NCBI RefSeq assembly: GCF_044762655.1
Contig: NZ_JBIWER010000002.1
Coordinates: 62,001-126,000 of the forward strand
Direction of reading: 5' to 3'
Length of the DNA stretch: 64,000 bases
Origin: Psychrobacillus sp044762655
GTDB taxonomy: Bacteria > Bacillota > Bacilli > Bacillales_A > Planococcaceae
Position 1 is the first letter of the stretch. Every line of letters starts with the position of its first letter. A model generated the notes under the pieces. The model made no database searches, was not told the origin of the DNA, and saw nothing but the letters and a program-made list of their open reading frames with translations. Both the position numbers and the translations under genes were made by a program. Positions 49,515-58,820 of this stretch are shown here, in pieces.

Positions 49515-50051
49515 ATGGAGCAGTGGCTTAATGTTCAAACACTTATCTGGTTATTTCCGATTATGTTTATCCTTCATGATTTTGAAGAAATAATTATGGT
49601 TGAGAGGTGGATGGAGAGAAATTCAACTTTGATATACGACATATTGCCCAAAAAAATTGCGGATAGAGTCATTAAACAATTTTCTATGTCAACAGCCCAG
49701 TTTGCCGTTGCCGTATTAGTTATATTTCTATTCGTAAGTATTGCAACTGTTATGGCAAATCAATATATGATTCAAGGATTACATGGTAATATTTATATAT
49801 TTACCATTATTACATTGGTTTTTTTTCTCCACGCTTTCACTCATATAGGTCAATCTATCATTCTTCGTTCCGTTACGCCTGGTGCATTTACTTCGTTAAT
49901 TGTTATCATTCCATACAGTTTAGTTTTATTTCAATCATTATTAGTAAATGAAGTAATTACATGGAAAATTATTTTTCTGTGCTTACCTTTTTGTCTCTTA
50001 ATTATCCCGGTTGCATTGCTTGCTCATTGGATTGGGAAAAAAGTAGTATAG
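49515..50051 (+). CDS. HXXEE-domain membrane protein
   Basis: A 178-residue membrane protein with about five helices and the HXXEE motif in ILHDFEEIIMVERWM near the start, plus LHAFTHIGQSIILR later. Function unknown, possibly metal-dependent. An earlier ATG at 49506 is inside the ribosome site, so 49515 is the start. Confidence 0.7.
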   Translation: MEQWLNVQTLIWLFPIMFILHDFEEIIMVERWMERNSTLIYDILPKKIADRVIKQFSMSTAQFAVAVLVIFLFVSIATVMANQYMIQGLHGNIYIFTIITLVFFLHAFTHIGQSIILRSVTPGAFTSLIVIIPYSLVLFQSLLVNEVITWKIIFLCLPFCLLIIPVALLAHWIGKKVV

Positions 50052-50071
50052 AAATCTAATATGCTAATTTT

Positions 50072-50096
50072 ACGAACGGGTGCACTAATAAAAAAC
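50072..50096 (+). repeat. dispersed repeat, short copy
   Basis: ACGAACGGGTGCACTAATA, a degenerate copy of the same family, directly after the HXXEE gene. Confidence 0.45.
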
Positions 50097-50136
50097 ACAG
50101 GTAAATAATCAACCATCAGCTTTAAAATACACAAAC

Positions 50137-50179
50137 AAAAAAGGAATCACCATTTTCTAAAATGGCCATCCTTTTTTTT
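50137..50179. terminator. strong bidirectional terminator
   Basis: AAAAAAGGA and TCCTTTTTT outer stem with inner CCATTTT / AAAATGG, and T runs on both strands. Overlaps the 3' end of the small gene at 50147. Confidence 0.85.
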
Positions 50180-50425
50180 CATCATGTCTATTTCTTTTAT
50201 TAAATAATCCAATTTATGCTGTATATCTGATAATTGCTGCTGATTTACTTGTTTTGTTTGTTCCACATTTTTTTCTTCCTGAGCTAGCTCGGAAAGGGCG
50301 ATGCCTTCACCAATGGTTTCAATAATGTATCCGATTGTTACAACAACACTACCTAAAAATCCAACCTTTTCAGCAAGGTTAGTCTTTTGCTCATTCTCCG
50401 GCTCGTTTTGGTCTAGCGGGTTCAT
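50147..50425 (-). CDS. small coiled-coil protein, unknown
   Basis: A 92-residue protein with a hydrophobic middle (VGFLGSVVVTIGYIIETIGEGIAL) and a heptad-like C-terminus (VEQTKQVNQQQLSDIQHKLDYLIKEIDMMKK). Not recognised. AAAGG lies upstream of the chosen ATG at 50425; earlier in-frame ATG at 50437 is inside the site. Confidence 0.5.
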   Translation of the reverse strand: MNPLDQNEPENEQKTNLAEKVGFLGSVVVTIGYIIETIGEGIALSELAQEEKNVEQTKQVNQQQLSDIQHKLDYLIKEIDMMKKKDGHFRKW

Positions 50426-50463
50426 GCGCAGTATCATCCTTTATGCTATCTTTTTATCTTTAT

Positions 50464-50540
50464 TGTCCAGCTCCAGTGCCAGTGCAAAGCTCGTTGCAGA
50501 AGAACGTTGTCCGGGCTAACATAGACACTTGCGCTTTTCA
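50464..50540. repeat. dispersed GTCCAGCT repeat
   Basis: TGTCCAGCTCCAGTGCCAGT at one end and CACTTGCGCTTTTCATA at the other; shorter relative of 38753-38852. It lies between the small coiled-coil gene and liaR. Confidence 0.5.
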
Positions 50541-50569
50541 TATAGTATATGTTGACGGAAGTGAATAAG

Positions 50570-51211
50570 TTATTTTTTTGTGGGGACCAATTTATGTTCA
50601 AAAGCATAGATAACCGCTTGTGTACGGTCACTAACCTCCAGTTTCGATAAAATATTGCTGACATGTGTTTTAGCTGTTTTCAATGCTATAAAAAGAGTGT
50701 CTGCTATATCTTGATTTGTTTTGCCTTCTGCCATGAGTAAAAGTACTTCATGCTCTCGGTCCGTTAAATCCTCATGGAGAGCATGATCCGAGCCTTGACG
50801 CATACGTTTCATCATTTTATTGGTTACTTCAGGTTCTAATACCGCATCTCCATTTAACGTTTTGCGTATAGAGTCTGCAATATGAGAGGCTTTTGACGTT
50901 TTTAACAAATAACTGATAGCCCCCGCTTCTAGTGCTGGATATACTTTGTCGTCATCGATAAAGCTTGTGACAATCATTACTTTTGCTTCTGGCCATTGTT
51001 GAACAATTTCGCGTGTTGCCTCTGCACCATTCATAATGGGCATAACCATATCCATTAAAATAATATCTGGTTTGTGCTTAAGCGCCATATCCACCGCTTC
51101 TTTTCCATTAATGGCTTCTGCAACTACTTCCATATCCGGCTGCGCCTGCAAGTACGCGGAAACGCCGATGCGGACCATTTCGTGATCATCCGCTAATAAG
51201 ATTCGAATCAT
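50570..51211 (-). CDS. liaR: response regulator LiaR
   Basis: NarL/FixJ-type regulator of the cell-wall antibiotic response. Receiver domain (about 1-118; LADDHE, Asp54 in ILMDMVMPIMNG, Lys in LLKTSK) and LuxR-type HTH (about 148-210: LTDREHEVLLLMAEGKTNQDIADTLFI, KTHVSNILSKLEV). 213 residues; translationally coupled to liaS (26-base overlap). Gene order liaF-liaS-liaR is conserved. Confidence 0.93.
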   Translation of the reverse strand: MIRILLADDHEMVRIGVSAYLQAQPDMEVVAEAINGKEAVDMALKHKPDIILMDMVMPIMNGAEATREIVQQWPEAKVMIVTSFIDDDKVYPALEAGAISYLLKTSKASHIADSIRKTLNGDAVLEPEVTNKMMKRMRQGSDHALHEDLTDREHEVLLLMAEGKTNQDIADTLFIALKTAKTHVSNILSKLEVSDRTQAVIYAFEHKLVPTKK

Positions 51212-52274
51212 TCTCTCGCTCTCCTATCTCTAACTGGATTGTTTCAATGCTTTTATTCTCGATCGGCAGCTTCACTTCTACAATTGTACCTTGAGAAGGA
51301 ACGGAAACAATCTTACATGTTGCGCCGATTTCAACTGCTCGTTCCTGTACACTTTGCAACCCATAAGAGCCATTTTTAGAATCAACCTGTTCAAATCCGA
51401 CACCGTTATCCTGAACTCGGAAAATAGCAAGATTATCTCGTTCGACGAATAATATATCGACTTCAGTAGCGTTTGCATGTCGCAGTGTATTGGACAACGT
51501 TTCCTGTGCGATTCGGAATAAATGATCCTCGGCCCCTTTAGACAAAGGAACGTCTTCTAAGCGATAACGAATTGTGAAAAATACCTTTTCCTGTAATTCC
51601 ATTAGCAACTCTTCTAAACCTTCTTTTAACGTTTTATCATGAAGCGCTGCCGGACGAAGATGTAGTAATAATGCTCGCATTTCTAATTGAGCCTGTTGTA
51701 CAATTTTTTCGGTTTGTAACAATGTTTTTGGGGCTTTTTCATGCTGTGATTCTTCTATTTCTACCATAGCTGATAGAAGCATAGATGCAGCAAACAATTG
51801 CTGGGAGACAGAATCGTGCAGCTCTCTAGCTAGTCGTTGTCTTTCTTGTATGATTTGTTCCTGAATAAGCTTATTTTGAGCCTCCGCTTTTTCATTGGTA
51901 ATGCGTTGTAAAGTCTTACGTTGAGTCATGATCAGTTGCTCTAACTGAGTTGTTGTTACATGTAATCGCTTTGAGTAAGTATACTTTTTCTTCGCTGGTA
52001 CGAATGTTTCCGCTGCTAGCAAAGGGCGTAGGCTAGTATCAATCTTTTTTTCCTGATCACGAACCTTTTGTAGTGTATTCAATGAAAAACTAAAGCTCAT
52101 AATGGCAAGAATGATAATAATCCAAGCTCCAAAGGGAACCTCTGCGTATTTCAATTCTAGTAAGGACCACCAAGCATCTTCATTTGGCCAATCCCATAAT
52201 ACATACAGCAAGAGTGCTGCTAGTGACAATAAAATGATGAAAATAGAGAGTCCTTGCCCCACAATAATTTTCAT
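51186..52274 (-). CDS. liaS: sensor histidine kinase LiaS
   Basis: Intramembrane-sensing kinase of 362 residues. Two helices (about 9-26 and 50-66) with a short loop, a coiled-coil linker, HisKA_3 with phospho-His153 (ELHDSVSQQLFAASMLL), and HATPase (about 255-345, LRHANATEVDILF, DNGVGF). Detects lipid-II-cycle damage together with LiaF. It overlaps liaF by 4 bases and liaR by 26 bases. Confidence 0.92.
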   Translation of the reverse strand: MKIIVGQGLSIFIILLSLAALLLYVLWDWPNEDAWWSLLELKYAEVPFGAWIIIILAIMSFSFSLNTLQKVRDQEKKIDTSLRPLLAAETFVPAKKKYTYSKRLHVTTTQLEQLIMTQRKTLQRITNEKAEAQNKLIQEQIIQERQRLARELHDSVSQQLFAASMLLSAMVEIEESQHEKAPKTLLQTEKIVQQAQLEMRALLLHLRPAALHDKTLKEGLEELLMELQEKVFFTIRYRLEDVPLSKGAEDHLFRIAQETLSNTLRHANATEVDILFVERDNLAIFRVQDNGVGFEQVDSKNGSYGLQSVQERAVEIGATCKIVSVPSQGTIVEVKLPIENKSIETIQLEIGERENDSNLISG

Positions 52275-52972
52275 TTGCGAATCACCTCAATATCCCCAAT
52301 CCATGTGGATACAGTAATAACTAATTCTGATGCATACGTAACATCCTCTAAATAACCATCTTTCACAAGCACGGACTGATTCCATAACCGCTGTACTCCG
52401 CGACTAAAGATGTTTGCCTCTCCAATAATAGTTGCGTAATGTAGCCTTACCGGAATTTCGTATGGTACATAGATGGTCACTTTCCCAAGGGACTGACGAA
52501 TGGAAATGAAAGAAGTGCCCTTTGGCAATACTGTTTGTGTTACATCAATAACTTGTTCTCCATAAAAGCTTTGCACATGAACATCCTGCCACTCATACGA
52601 ATTAAATGGAGTCGTTTGAGAAGAAAATAACTTATTTTGAATAATACTATTCGGAGTTTCTTTATATACGGTGTCAAATGGACGTACCATTTTTTGAATA
52701 GGTTCATTTTTCCAAAGCTTATATAGGATATAACCCATAATAGCGAGTAGTAGAAGCCGCAAGCTCCACATCGAAAAAACTGCAATGATTAAAAGAGTAA
52801 ATCCAGTCCAAAATAAAAAGCGATTACGTTTTCGCATGCTAAAATACATCATCCCGATGCCAAGAAGAACTAATACAATACTGCCGTTTCCAAAAATTGT
52901 AGCCTCTATGAACATAAGGAAAACAAAACAAATGAGTATAAATGCTAATCTGTTTGTCTGGTTTTCTTTCAT
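52271..52972 (-). CDS. liaF: LiaF, repressor of LiaS
   Basis: Membrane protein that keeps LiaS inactive without stress. 233 residues: about four helices (residues 8-100) and a soluble C-terminus of the LiaF type (VQSFYGEQVIDVTQTVLPKGTSF, IRQSLGKVTIYVPYEIPVRLHYATIIGEANI, TVSTWIGDIEVIRK). GGAGGA before the ATG. Confidence 0.9.
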   Translation of the reverse strand: MKENQTNRLAFILICFVFLMFIEATIFGNGSIVLVLLGIGMMYFSMRKRNRFLFWTGFTLLIIAVFSMWSLRLLLLAIMGYILYKLWKNEPIQKMVRPFDTVYKETPNSIIQNKLFSSQTTPFNSYEWQDVHVQSFYGEQVIDVTQTVLPKGTSFISIRQSLGKVTIYVPYEIPVRLHYATIIGEANIFSRGVQRLWNQSVLVKDGYLEDVTYASELVITVSTWIGDIEVIRK

Positions 52973-52984
52973 AACGAGTATTCC

Positions 52985-53290
52985 TCCTTCTTCGCATAAG
53001 GTGAAACTTCCATCAGCGGGGGTTTCTTTACCTCTTGCTGATAGAAAAATTGAACTCTGGTAAATAAAGCCGCGTCTTGCGGCAATGCCCGAGTGATCAA
53101 CCTGTTAAACCGGGATAAAGATTAGTAAGGAGAAGGCGAGTGCCTTCCCCTCTAATTGAGCTTCTAATCTCTTCTATTGGTATGCTCCAGACGCCAGCTG
53201 CTCGATCACTTCAGGCTTGCTAAAAGGCAAAGGACGTCTTTACTTCAAGTCTTTCAGTGTTTTGCGCAGCATTGTGGCGTCTTGCGCCTT
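52985..53290. repeat. mosaic of inverted repeats between liaH and liaF
   Basis: The 327-bp gap holds several inverted repeats: ATCAGC...GCTGAT (53014-53044), GCCGC / GCGGC (about 53072-53086), GAAGGC / GCCTTC (about 53134-53149), and a relative of the GTCCAGCT family from about 53187 on (CTTCAGGCTTGCTAAAAGGC, CTTGCGCCTTTCTTA). No gene. It may separate the liaH transcript from liaFSR. Confidence 0.5.
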
Positions 53291-53299
53291 TCTTATAGT

Positions 53300-53938
53300 T
53301 TACACAATTTCTTCTTTAGTTTGTGCGTTTTTTTCTAACATTTCTAAACGTTGTTCCATAGAAGTGATTTCATGCTCTTTTTCAATCTTTTGTCCAAGGC
53401 GTTCAATGTATTGCTCCATGTCTTGGAAAGTGCCGAAACTCTTTTCTTTTTGCTCTGGCTGTAGAATGCGGTCCATTTGGTGATGTGCGCGAGTAACATT
53501 TTCTTTCCCCATCAATTGCAATTGACGAACCTTCATGTCTTTGATTTTATGTTTCATCTCTTCGTATTTACGCTCTAACCCGAAAAGCTCTTCTGTTGTT
53601 TGGTGTATGCTGTTTTGTAATACAATGGCACGTTCCTCATATGCGTTAACTTCTGCTAAAGCAAATGCAGCTAAGTCCTCCTCGCCACTTGCAGTTGCAA
53701 GCTCTACTTGGGCTCTACGCTTTTCCACCATTTGCTTTGTTTCAGCAAGTTCTTTTTCTAGTTCTTGTTTCAAATTCCCTTGACGCTCTAACCATTTGCC
53801 GGTTTGCTCTGTTTGTCTTTCTGCTTCCCGAATATATTGGTTTAGCATTGCAATTGGATTTTTCTCTTCTTTTCTGTCAAAAAGCTTGTGTAAGTCTGCT
53901 TCTATTGAGTACTTTAATCTGTTTAATAGTGATGTCAT
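53300..53938 (-). CDS. liaH: phage-shock protein A homologue LiaH
   Basis: PspA/IM30 protein, 212 residues, nearly all coiled-coil (about 25-190). Starts with the typical amphipathic MTSLLNRLKYSIEADLHKLFD, then NPIAMLNQYIREAERQ. Protects the membrane in cell-wall stress and is the main LiaR target in B. subtilis. ATG at 53938 with AGGAGG; the longer frame from 53983 overlaps the preceding gene. Operon with the Lmo0954-like gene. Confidence 0.9.
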   Translation of the reverse strand: MTSLLNRLKYSIEADLHKLFDRKEEKNPIAMLNQYIREAERQTEQTGKWLERQGNLKQELEKELAETKQMVEKRRAQVELATASGEEDLAAFALAEVNAYEERAIVLQNSIHQTTEELFGLERKYEEMKHKIKDMKVRQLQLMGKENVTRAHHQMDRILQPEQKEKSFGTFQDMEQYIERLGQKIEKEHEITSMEQRLEMLEKNAQTKEEIV

Positions 53939-53951
53939 TTTCGTTTCCTCC

Positions 53952-54305
53952 TTATTTTGAAAGCTCATTCCATTGTTTTTCAAAGTTTACAAAAGGGTCA
54001 TCTGTTTTAACGATTGGTGATGAAAAGCTTACTGCTTCGTTGTTCCATTTTTTCACTACATACCAAACTGCTAGTATTGCCAAGATAGCGAAGAATCCAG
54101 GTACGTTTACAACCGCACTGATTAAACCAACGATTCCTACGCTTGCCCAAAAGATTTTTAAAAAGGTTGAATCACTCTTCAAGTAAAAATGTACTCCTGC
54201 AAAAACGATTGCCGCGGAGATCCCAAGAGCTAAAAGCGAACCTAAGTTAGCTAGAGCTACAATCCCTGCGATAATTCCTAACGTTAATAAACCAAATTTT
54301 TTCAT
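53952..54305 (-). CDS. Lmo0954/LiaI-like membrane partner of LiaH
   Basis: A 117-residue protein with three or four helices (MKKFGLLTLGIIAGIVALANLGSLL, IFWASVGIVGLISAVVNVPGFFAILAILAVWYVV) and a soluble tail with NFEKQWNELSK. It matches Lmo0954-type proteins encoded in front of pspA-like genes in Listeria and Bacilli, where the B. subtilis place is taken by LiaI. Likely the membrane anchor of LiaH. First gene of the operon, 13 bp before liaH. Confidence 0.78.
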   Translation of the reverse strand: MKKFGLLTLGIIAGIVALANLGSLLALGISAAIVFAGVHFYLKSDSTFLKIFWASVGIVGLISAVVNVPGFFAILAILAVWYVVKKWNNEAVSFSSPIVKTDDPFVNFEKQWNELSK

Positions 54306-54674
54306 ATATTTGTTCCTCCTCTCGTTTGTATTACAAGCTTAACAATTCTAGAAACATATCCAAACGGGCTTAGAAATGATTTTCCTATCGGTCTAGAGAC
54401 TTAGGAGTACTAAGAACTTGGACAAGCGGAAAATTAGACTTATAGTTACTACGTAAAATTTACCCCAAGGAGATATGGTTTTTTTGCGTGATTTATTTGC
54501 CAGAAGTGCAAAGGATGATTTTCATAATTTATAGTCAAACCCTTGTGCAAGCAACGATTTTTGAAATATCTTAAGTCATGCTATACTAATGAAAAAGCGT
54601 AGAATTGTCCTTTTAGAAATCAGTGTAGTTGCAAAAAAGTATATTTAAAAATACATACATTGGAGAAATGATAC
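54306..54674. promoter_or_regulatory. 369-bp control region between lia and mpe genes
   Basis: Divergent control region. CTATCGGTCTAGAGACT (54385-54401), read on the minus strand as AGTCTCTAGACCGATAG, agrees at about 13 of 17 positions with the LiaR site I recall from the B. subtilis liaI promoter (GGTCTTATGACCGAAAG). It lies 80 bases before the first lia gene, the correct side. On the plus side the leader of the metallophosphoesterase gene shows only TATACT at about 54582. Confidence 0.55.
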
Positions 54675-55763
54675 ATGAAAAGAATCGCTGGAGCTGCAGT
54701 AGCCATCCTCATATATTCTGCAATTGTATTTTACTTTGGCTGGAGTGTTGCCACTTGGTTAGAGCTTTACTTTCCTATAAATAATTGGTTGTTCGGTATT
54801 GTTTGGGGACTAATTACTTTTGGGTATATCATTGGGAAAGTAAGTCACAAGCTACGGATTTTTAGTGTGATAGGCTCTTATTGGATGGTCGTAATGGAGT
54901 ATGGCATTCTCCTTTTTCCTCTAGCGGCAATATTCACATGGATTTTTCCAACACATTTAAACCTAATCGGCTGGATAGTTACTGGAGCTTTTCTCCTTAT
55001 TTTTATAATGGGTACCTATTATGCATACACACCTGTTGTTCGAGAGCTTGCAATTGTATTGCCAAAAAACGAATCTAAACTAAAATCTATAAAAGTTGTA
55101 GTTGCATCTGATTTTCATCTTGGTCTATTGTCCAATAAGGCGCATTTAACTCGCTTTGTGAAAAAAGCAAATGCGGAAAAACCAGATTTAGTATTGTTAG
55201 TTGGAGACTTGGTAGATGATGATCCAATTTGGTTTGTTCAAAAAGGCATGTCCGAAGTGATGAAACAGCTCCAGTCTACGTATGGTATATATGGGGTGCT
55301 TGGAAATCATGAATACTATGGAAAGCAAATTCCGCTTTTAGTGGAAGAGATGGAAGCGTCGAATGTCCACATGCTATTAGATGAAACTATTTTAGTGGCA
55401 GATTCGTTCTATTTGACAGGTCGTGAAGATTTAACGAATAAAAACCGAAAGCAATTATTCGAGTTAGCACCAGAAAAAAAGGATTTACCGTGGTTTGTAA
55501 TGGATCACACACCTTCTAATTTATTGGTACCTGAGAAGGAAAAGGTAGATTTTCATGTGTCTGGTCATACACATCTTGGTCAAATGTGGCCAAATCATTT
55601 ATTGACCAGAAGGATTTTTGAATTAGATTATGGGTATAGGAAAAAAGGAAGTTTACATGCAATTGTATCTTCGGGATTTGGCTTTTGGGGACCACCTATA
55701 AGGTTAGGCAGTCAATCGGAGCTATGGTCAGTAAACATTAAGTTAGAGGATGGGGAAGTATAA
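54675..55763 (+). CDS. membrane metallophosphoesterase
   Basis: A 362-residue protein with four N-terminal helices (about 5-125) and a calcineurin-like phosphoesterase domain (about 138-355): ASDFHLGLLSNKAHL, LLVGDLVDDD, GVLGNHEYY, FVMDHTP and SGHTHLGQMWP. All dimetal ligands present. Members of this type act on phospholipid or UDP-lipid headgroups at the membrane. One-base overlap with the DedA gene. Confidence 0.82.
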   Translation: MKRIAGAAVAILIYSAIVFYFGWSVATWLELYFPINNWLFGIVWGLITFGYIIGKVSHKLRIFSVIGSYWMVVMEYGILLFPLAAIFTWIFPTHLNLIGWIVTGAFLLIFIMGTYYAYTPVVRELAIVLPKNESKLKSIKVVVASDFHLGLLSNKAHLTRFVKKANAEKPDLVLLVGDLVDDDPIWFVQKGMSEVMKQLQSTYGIYGVLGNHEYYGKQIPLLVEEMEASNVHMLLDETILVADSFYLTGREDLTNKNRKQLFELAPEKKDLPWFVMDHTPSNLLVPEKEKVDFHVSGHTHLGQMWPNHLLTRRIFELDYGYRKKGSLHAIVSSGFGFWGPPIRLGSQSELWSVNIKLEDGEV

Positions 55764-56365
55764 TGGAAGCATGGATTACAGACTGGATGAATCAGTTTGG
55801 TTATCTTGGAGTATTTTTATTAATTTTGGCAGAAAATATTTTCCCACCGATTCCTTCTGAAGTGATTTTGACACTGGGAGGATATATGACGACTACTACT
55901 AGCATGACGAAGCTCGGTATTATCATTGCATCCACAGCGGGTTCTGTTATTGGAGCTGCAATTTTATACGGTATCGGTAAACTACTAGATGTAGAGCGTT
56001 TGGAGAAAATTATAGGAAAGTACGGCAAGTTTCTACGATTAACGATCAAGGATATTCATAAAGCAGACGCTTGGTTCGATAAATACGGGGTCTGGGCAGT
56101 GTTTTTTGGAAGATTAATTCCACTTGTAAGAAGTCTAATTTCGATTCCTGCCGGGATGTCGAAAATGAATTTTGGACTATTTCTTCTATTTACGACACTT
56201 GGAACATTGATATGGAATACGGTATTAGTTTCGGTGGGGGCCGCAGTAGGAGATAACTGGGATGTAATTGTTGGATATATGGATATTTACTCCAACATTG
56301 TATACGCACTAATTGCTATTGGTGGTATTGCATTTCTTATTTGGTATTTCAAAAAACGAGATTAA
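55763..56365 (+). CDS. DedA-family membrane protein
   Basis: A 200-residue DedA protein: FGYLGVFLLILAENIFPPIPSEVIL (the charged residue and PP motif of the first re-entrant helix), FFGRLIPLVRSLISIPAGMSKM, and three C-terminal helices. DedA proteins have been identified as undecaprenyl-phosphate flippases (UptA group). Directly followed by uppP, which fits exactly. Confidence 0.88.
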   Translation: MEAWITDWMNQFGYLGVFLLILAENIFPPIPSEVILTLGGYMTTTTSMTKLGIIIASTAGSVIGAAILYGIGKLLDVERLEKIIGKYGKFLRLTIKDIHKADAWFDKYGVWAVFFGRLIPLVRSLISIPAGMSKMNFGLFLLFTTLGTLIWNTVLVSVGAAVGDNWDVIVGYMDIYSNIVYALIAIGGIAFLIWYFKKRD

Positions 56366-56374
56366 GGAGATAAT

Positions 56375-57202
56375 ATGGAAATTTTAGAGTTATTAAAGGC
56401 ACTTATACTTGGATTTGTAGAGGGAATGACAGAGTTCGCACCGGTATCATCTACGGGACATATGATTATCGTGGATGATATGTGGTTGAAAACAGAGGAA
56501 TTTTTAGGAATGTATTCTGCTAATACGTTTAAAATTGTTGTACAACTAGGTTCGATTTTAGCGGTAGTTGTTGTGATGTGGAAACGCCTATTTAGTTTAG
56601 TAGGGTTATATAAAATAGAAAGTGAACAGTCGAGTAAACAGTTCAACTTACTGCATGTAATCGTTGGAATGCTACCTGCTGTTATCTTGGGATTTGCGTT
56701 TAAGGACTTTATTGACGATCATTTATTCGGTGTAGAAACAGTTATATATAGCCTAGTAGCAGGGTCTATTTTAATGATTATTGCGGATAAATTGGGACCA
56801 AAAAATCCGAAAATAATTAGTTTAGACCAGATTACATATGCACAAGCATTTAAAGTGGGACTTGTACAATGTCTATCGTTATGGCCAGGATTCTCTCGTT
56901 CAGGAGCGACAATTTCTGGTGGTGTATTATTCGGAATGAGCCATAAAACAGCAGCAGATTTTACATTTATAATGGCTGTACCAATTATGGCTGGTGCAAG
57001 CCTGGTATCTGTTTTGAAAAACTGGGAACATATTAATATGAATGATATGGGCTTTTATGTAGTTGGGTTTATTAGTGCATTTGTATTTGCCCTTATCTCC
57101 ATCAAGTTTTTCTTAAAGCTAATCTCTCGAATCAAATTAATGCCATTTGCTATTTACCGCCTAGTTTTAGCGGCAGTTCTAGCGATTATCGTATTTCTTT
57201 AA
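56375..57202 (+). CDS. uppP: undecaprenyl-diphosphatase UppP
   Basis: Integral membrane enzyme (BacA family) that dephosphorylates undecaprenyl pyrophosphate, needed for peptidoglycan carrier recycling, and confers bacitracin resistance. 275 residues with about eight helices; active-site motifs FVEGMTEFAPVSSTGH (15-29) and PGFSRSGATISGG (171-183) are intact. AAGGAGA before the ATG. Last gene of the unit with DedA and the phosphoesterase, followed by a terminator. Confidence 0.95.
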   Translation: MEILELLKALILGFVEGMTEFAPVSSTGHMIIVDDMWLKTEEFLGMYSANTFKIVVQLGSILAVVVVMWKRLFSLVGLYKIESEQSSKQFNLLHVIVGMLPAVILGFAFKDFIDDHLFGVETVIYSLVAGSILMIIADKLGPKNPKIISLDQITYAQAFKVGLVQCLSLWPGFSRSGATISGGVLFGMSHKTAADFTFIMAVPIMAGASLVSVLKNWEHINMNDMGFYVVGFISAFVFALISIKFFLKLISRIKLMPFAIYRLVLAAVLAIIVFL

Positions 57203-57257
57203 AAAAGATTGCCAATTTTATAAAGTAATCCCTATCAGTGATACAAAAACTATAGGG

Positions 57258-57291
57258 AAAAAAGCATTGCCTATCGGCAATGCTTTTTTTT
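57258..57291 (+). terminator. terminator of the mpe-dedA-uppP operon
   Basis: AAAAAAGCATTGCC / GGCAATGCTTTTTT, four-base loop, eight T. The rest of 57203-57491 has no feature. Confidence 0.88.
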
Positions 57292-57491
57292 CAAAGAAAT
57301 TCGTTCTAAGTTTGAAACTCAAGCAATTTCAGCGATACATTGGAAATGTTCCACTTAAACTTGCGTAAGGTTAGTCAAAATTATTGTTTTTTATTTTGTG
57401 ATAGCAAATCCTTTGTACGATTGAGTATACATGGTAAATTGGTATGATTAAAATAAATGAAAATTATAGAACTTTGTAGGTGTTTAAATGT

Positions 57492-58739
57492 TTAGTAATT
57501 TAATTTTTTCTTCCAGTTTAAAGAGAATAAACTAGAAGAAATAGTAATTATAAAGAGTACAATCACAATAATGAAAACGGTATAGTAAGAACCGCTCGAA
57601 TCGTAAAGATAACTAAATAATGTTGTGCCTACTGCTACACCTAACGTAGAAGCTGACATAATTGTTGTATAAATTGATGCGTAATCGCGTCCGCCGAATA
57701 CTTCACGGATTACTACTGGAGGGAGTAAGGTAGAACCTGAGAACCCAATACCAAACAATAATGCACCAGCATAAAGCATACCAATTCCGAATGAATCAGA
57801 AATAAGTAATGCAACTACACCAATCAAGCCACCGCCAATTCCAGCAAATAGAGCTACTTTTATGCCGAATTTATCATTAATTGCCCCAAGTAAGAATTTA
57901 CCAGCTGTTTGACCAATCGTTACAAAAGTTACTCCAGTAGCAGCCATCGTAGCTGTAAATCCTACTGATTGCACAAAGTTTGGTACGTGGAAACTAACCG
58001 TTGAAGCCAGGCCAAACAATCCAGTAAATAACATAACTAAGTAAAATGCAGGAGATTTCATCGCAACTCCTTTTAAAACTCCTGTGTCAGGTGCTTTTTT
58101 TACCTTAGTAGCATTAACTTCAACTTCATCTGCACCATAAGCAGTCATATTTAGTTGTTCTGGTTTTGAACGAATGACAAAAATAGAGAATGGTAAGATT
58201 AATATTGCAACAATAATAGCTAATACTATATATGTTGAACGCCATCCAATGGAATTAATTAAGACACCTGTAACTTGAGCAAATATTGCACCACCAACTC
58301 CCATAAAAGCCATAGCGATACCTAATGAAGTTCCAACTTTTGCTTTAAACCAGTTGTTCATGATTAATGGAATAGAACCGTAAATTAAGAACGTACTACC
58401 AATACCTAATGCGATTCCCGAAATATAAAATGGAAAAACAGAATCATAAGTACCCATTAATCCAAATGCTAACGCGTTAAGAATACCGGCGATAGTTAAA
58501 ATATAACGTATATCAAATTTATTTAATATTTTTCCTGCAAAAGGTAGTAAAATAGTAATCGTTAAATACATTAATGATGTATACAAACTAATATCAGAAA
58601 CACCCACATTAAAGTCTTCAGCTACTGCACGATAAAGAATCGGTGCGCAGCTAACGATAATACCAACGCTTGCGGCATAAATAGCAGCACTCGCAACCAT
58701 AATCCACCAAGCATAATGTATTTTGCCTTGCTTTTTCAT
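57492..58739 (-). CDS. MFS transporter, OFA type
   Basis: A 415-residue transporter with twelve helices. HYAWWIMVASAAIYAASVGI at the start, IGSTFLIYGSIPLIMNNWF, and the middle loop fit the oxalate/formate antiporter (OFA) group of MFS; the substrate is likely a small organic acid. Operon with the SDR gene 81 bp upstream, both divergent from the LysR gene. Confidence 0.82.
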   Translation of the reverse strand: MKKQGKIHYAWWIMVASAAIYAASVGIIVSCAPILYRAVAEDFNVGVSDISLYTSLMYLTITILLPFAGKILNKFDIRYILTIAGILNALAFGLMGTYDSVFPFYISGIALGIGSTFLIYGSIPLIMNNWFKAKVGTSLGIAMAFMGVGGAIFAQVTGVLINSIGWRSTYIVLAIIVAILILPFSIFVIRSKPEQLNMTAYGADEVEVNATKVKKAPDTGVLKGVAMKSPAFYLVMLFTGLFGLASTVSFHVPNFVQSVGFTATMAATGVTFVTIGQTAGKFLLGAINDKFGIKVALFAGIGGGLIGVVALLISDSFGIGMLYAGALLFGIGFSGSTLLPPVVIREVFGGRDYASIYTTIMSASTLGVAVGTTLFSYLYDSSGSYYTVFIIVIVLFIITISSSLFSLNWKKKLNY

Positions 58740-58820
58740 ATTTTCACCTCAATAAAATAGAGAAGCATTAACTATTGCTTCTCCATTTTTTATTTTTAAG
58801 TTAATAGAGTTTTACAGAAA

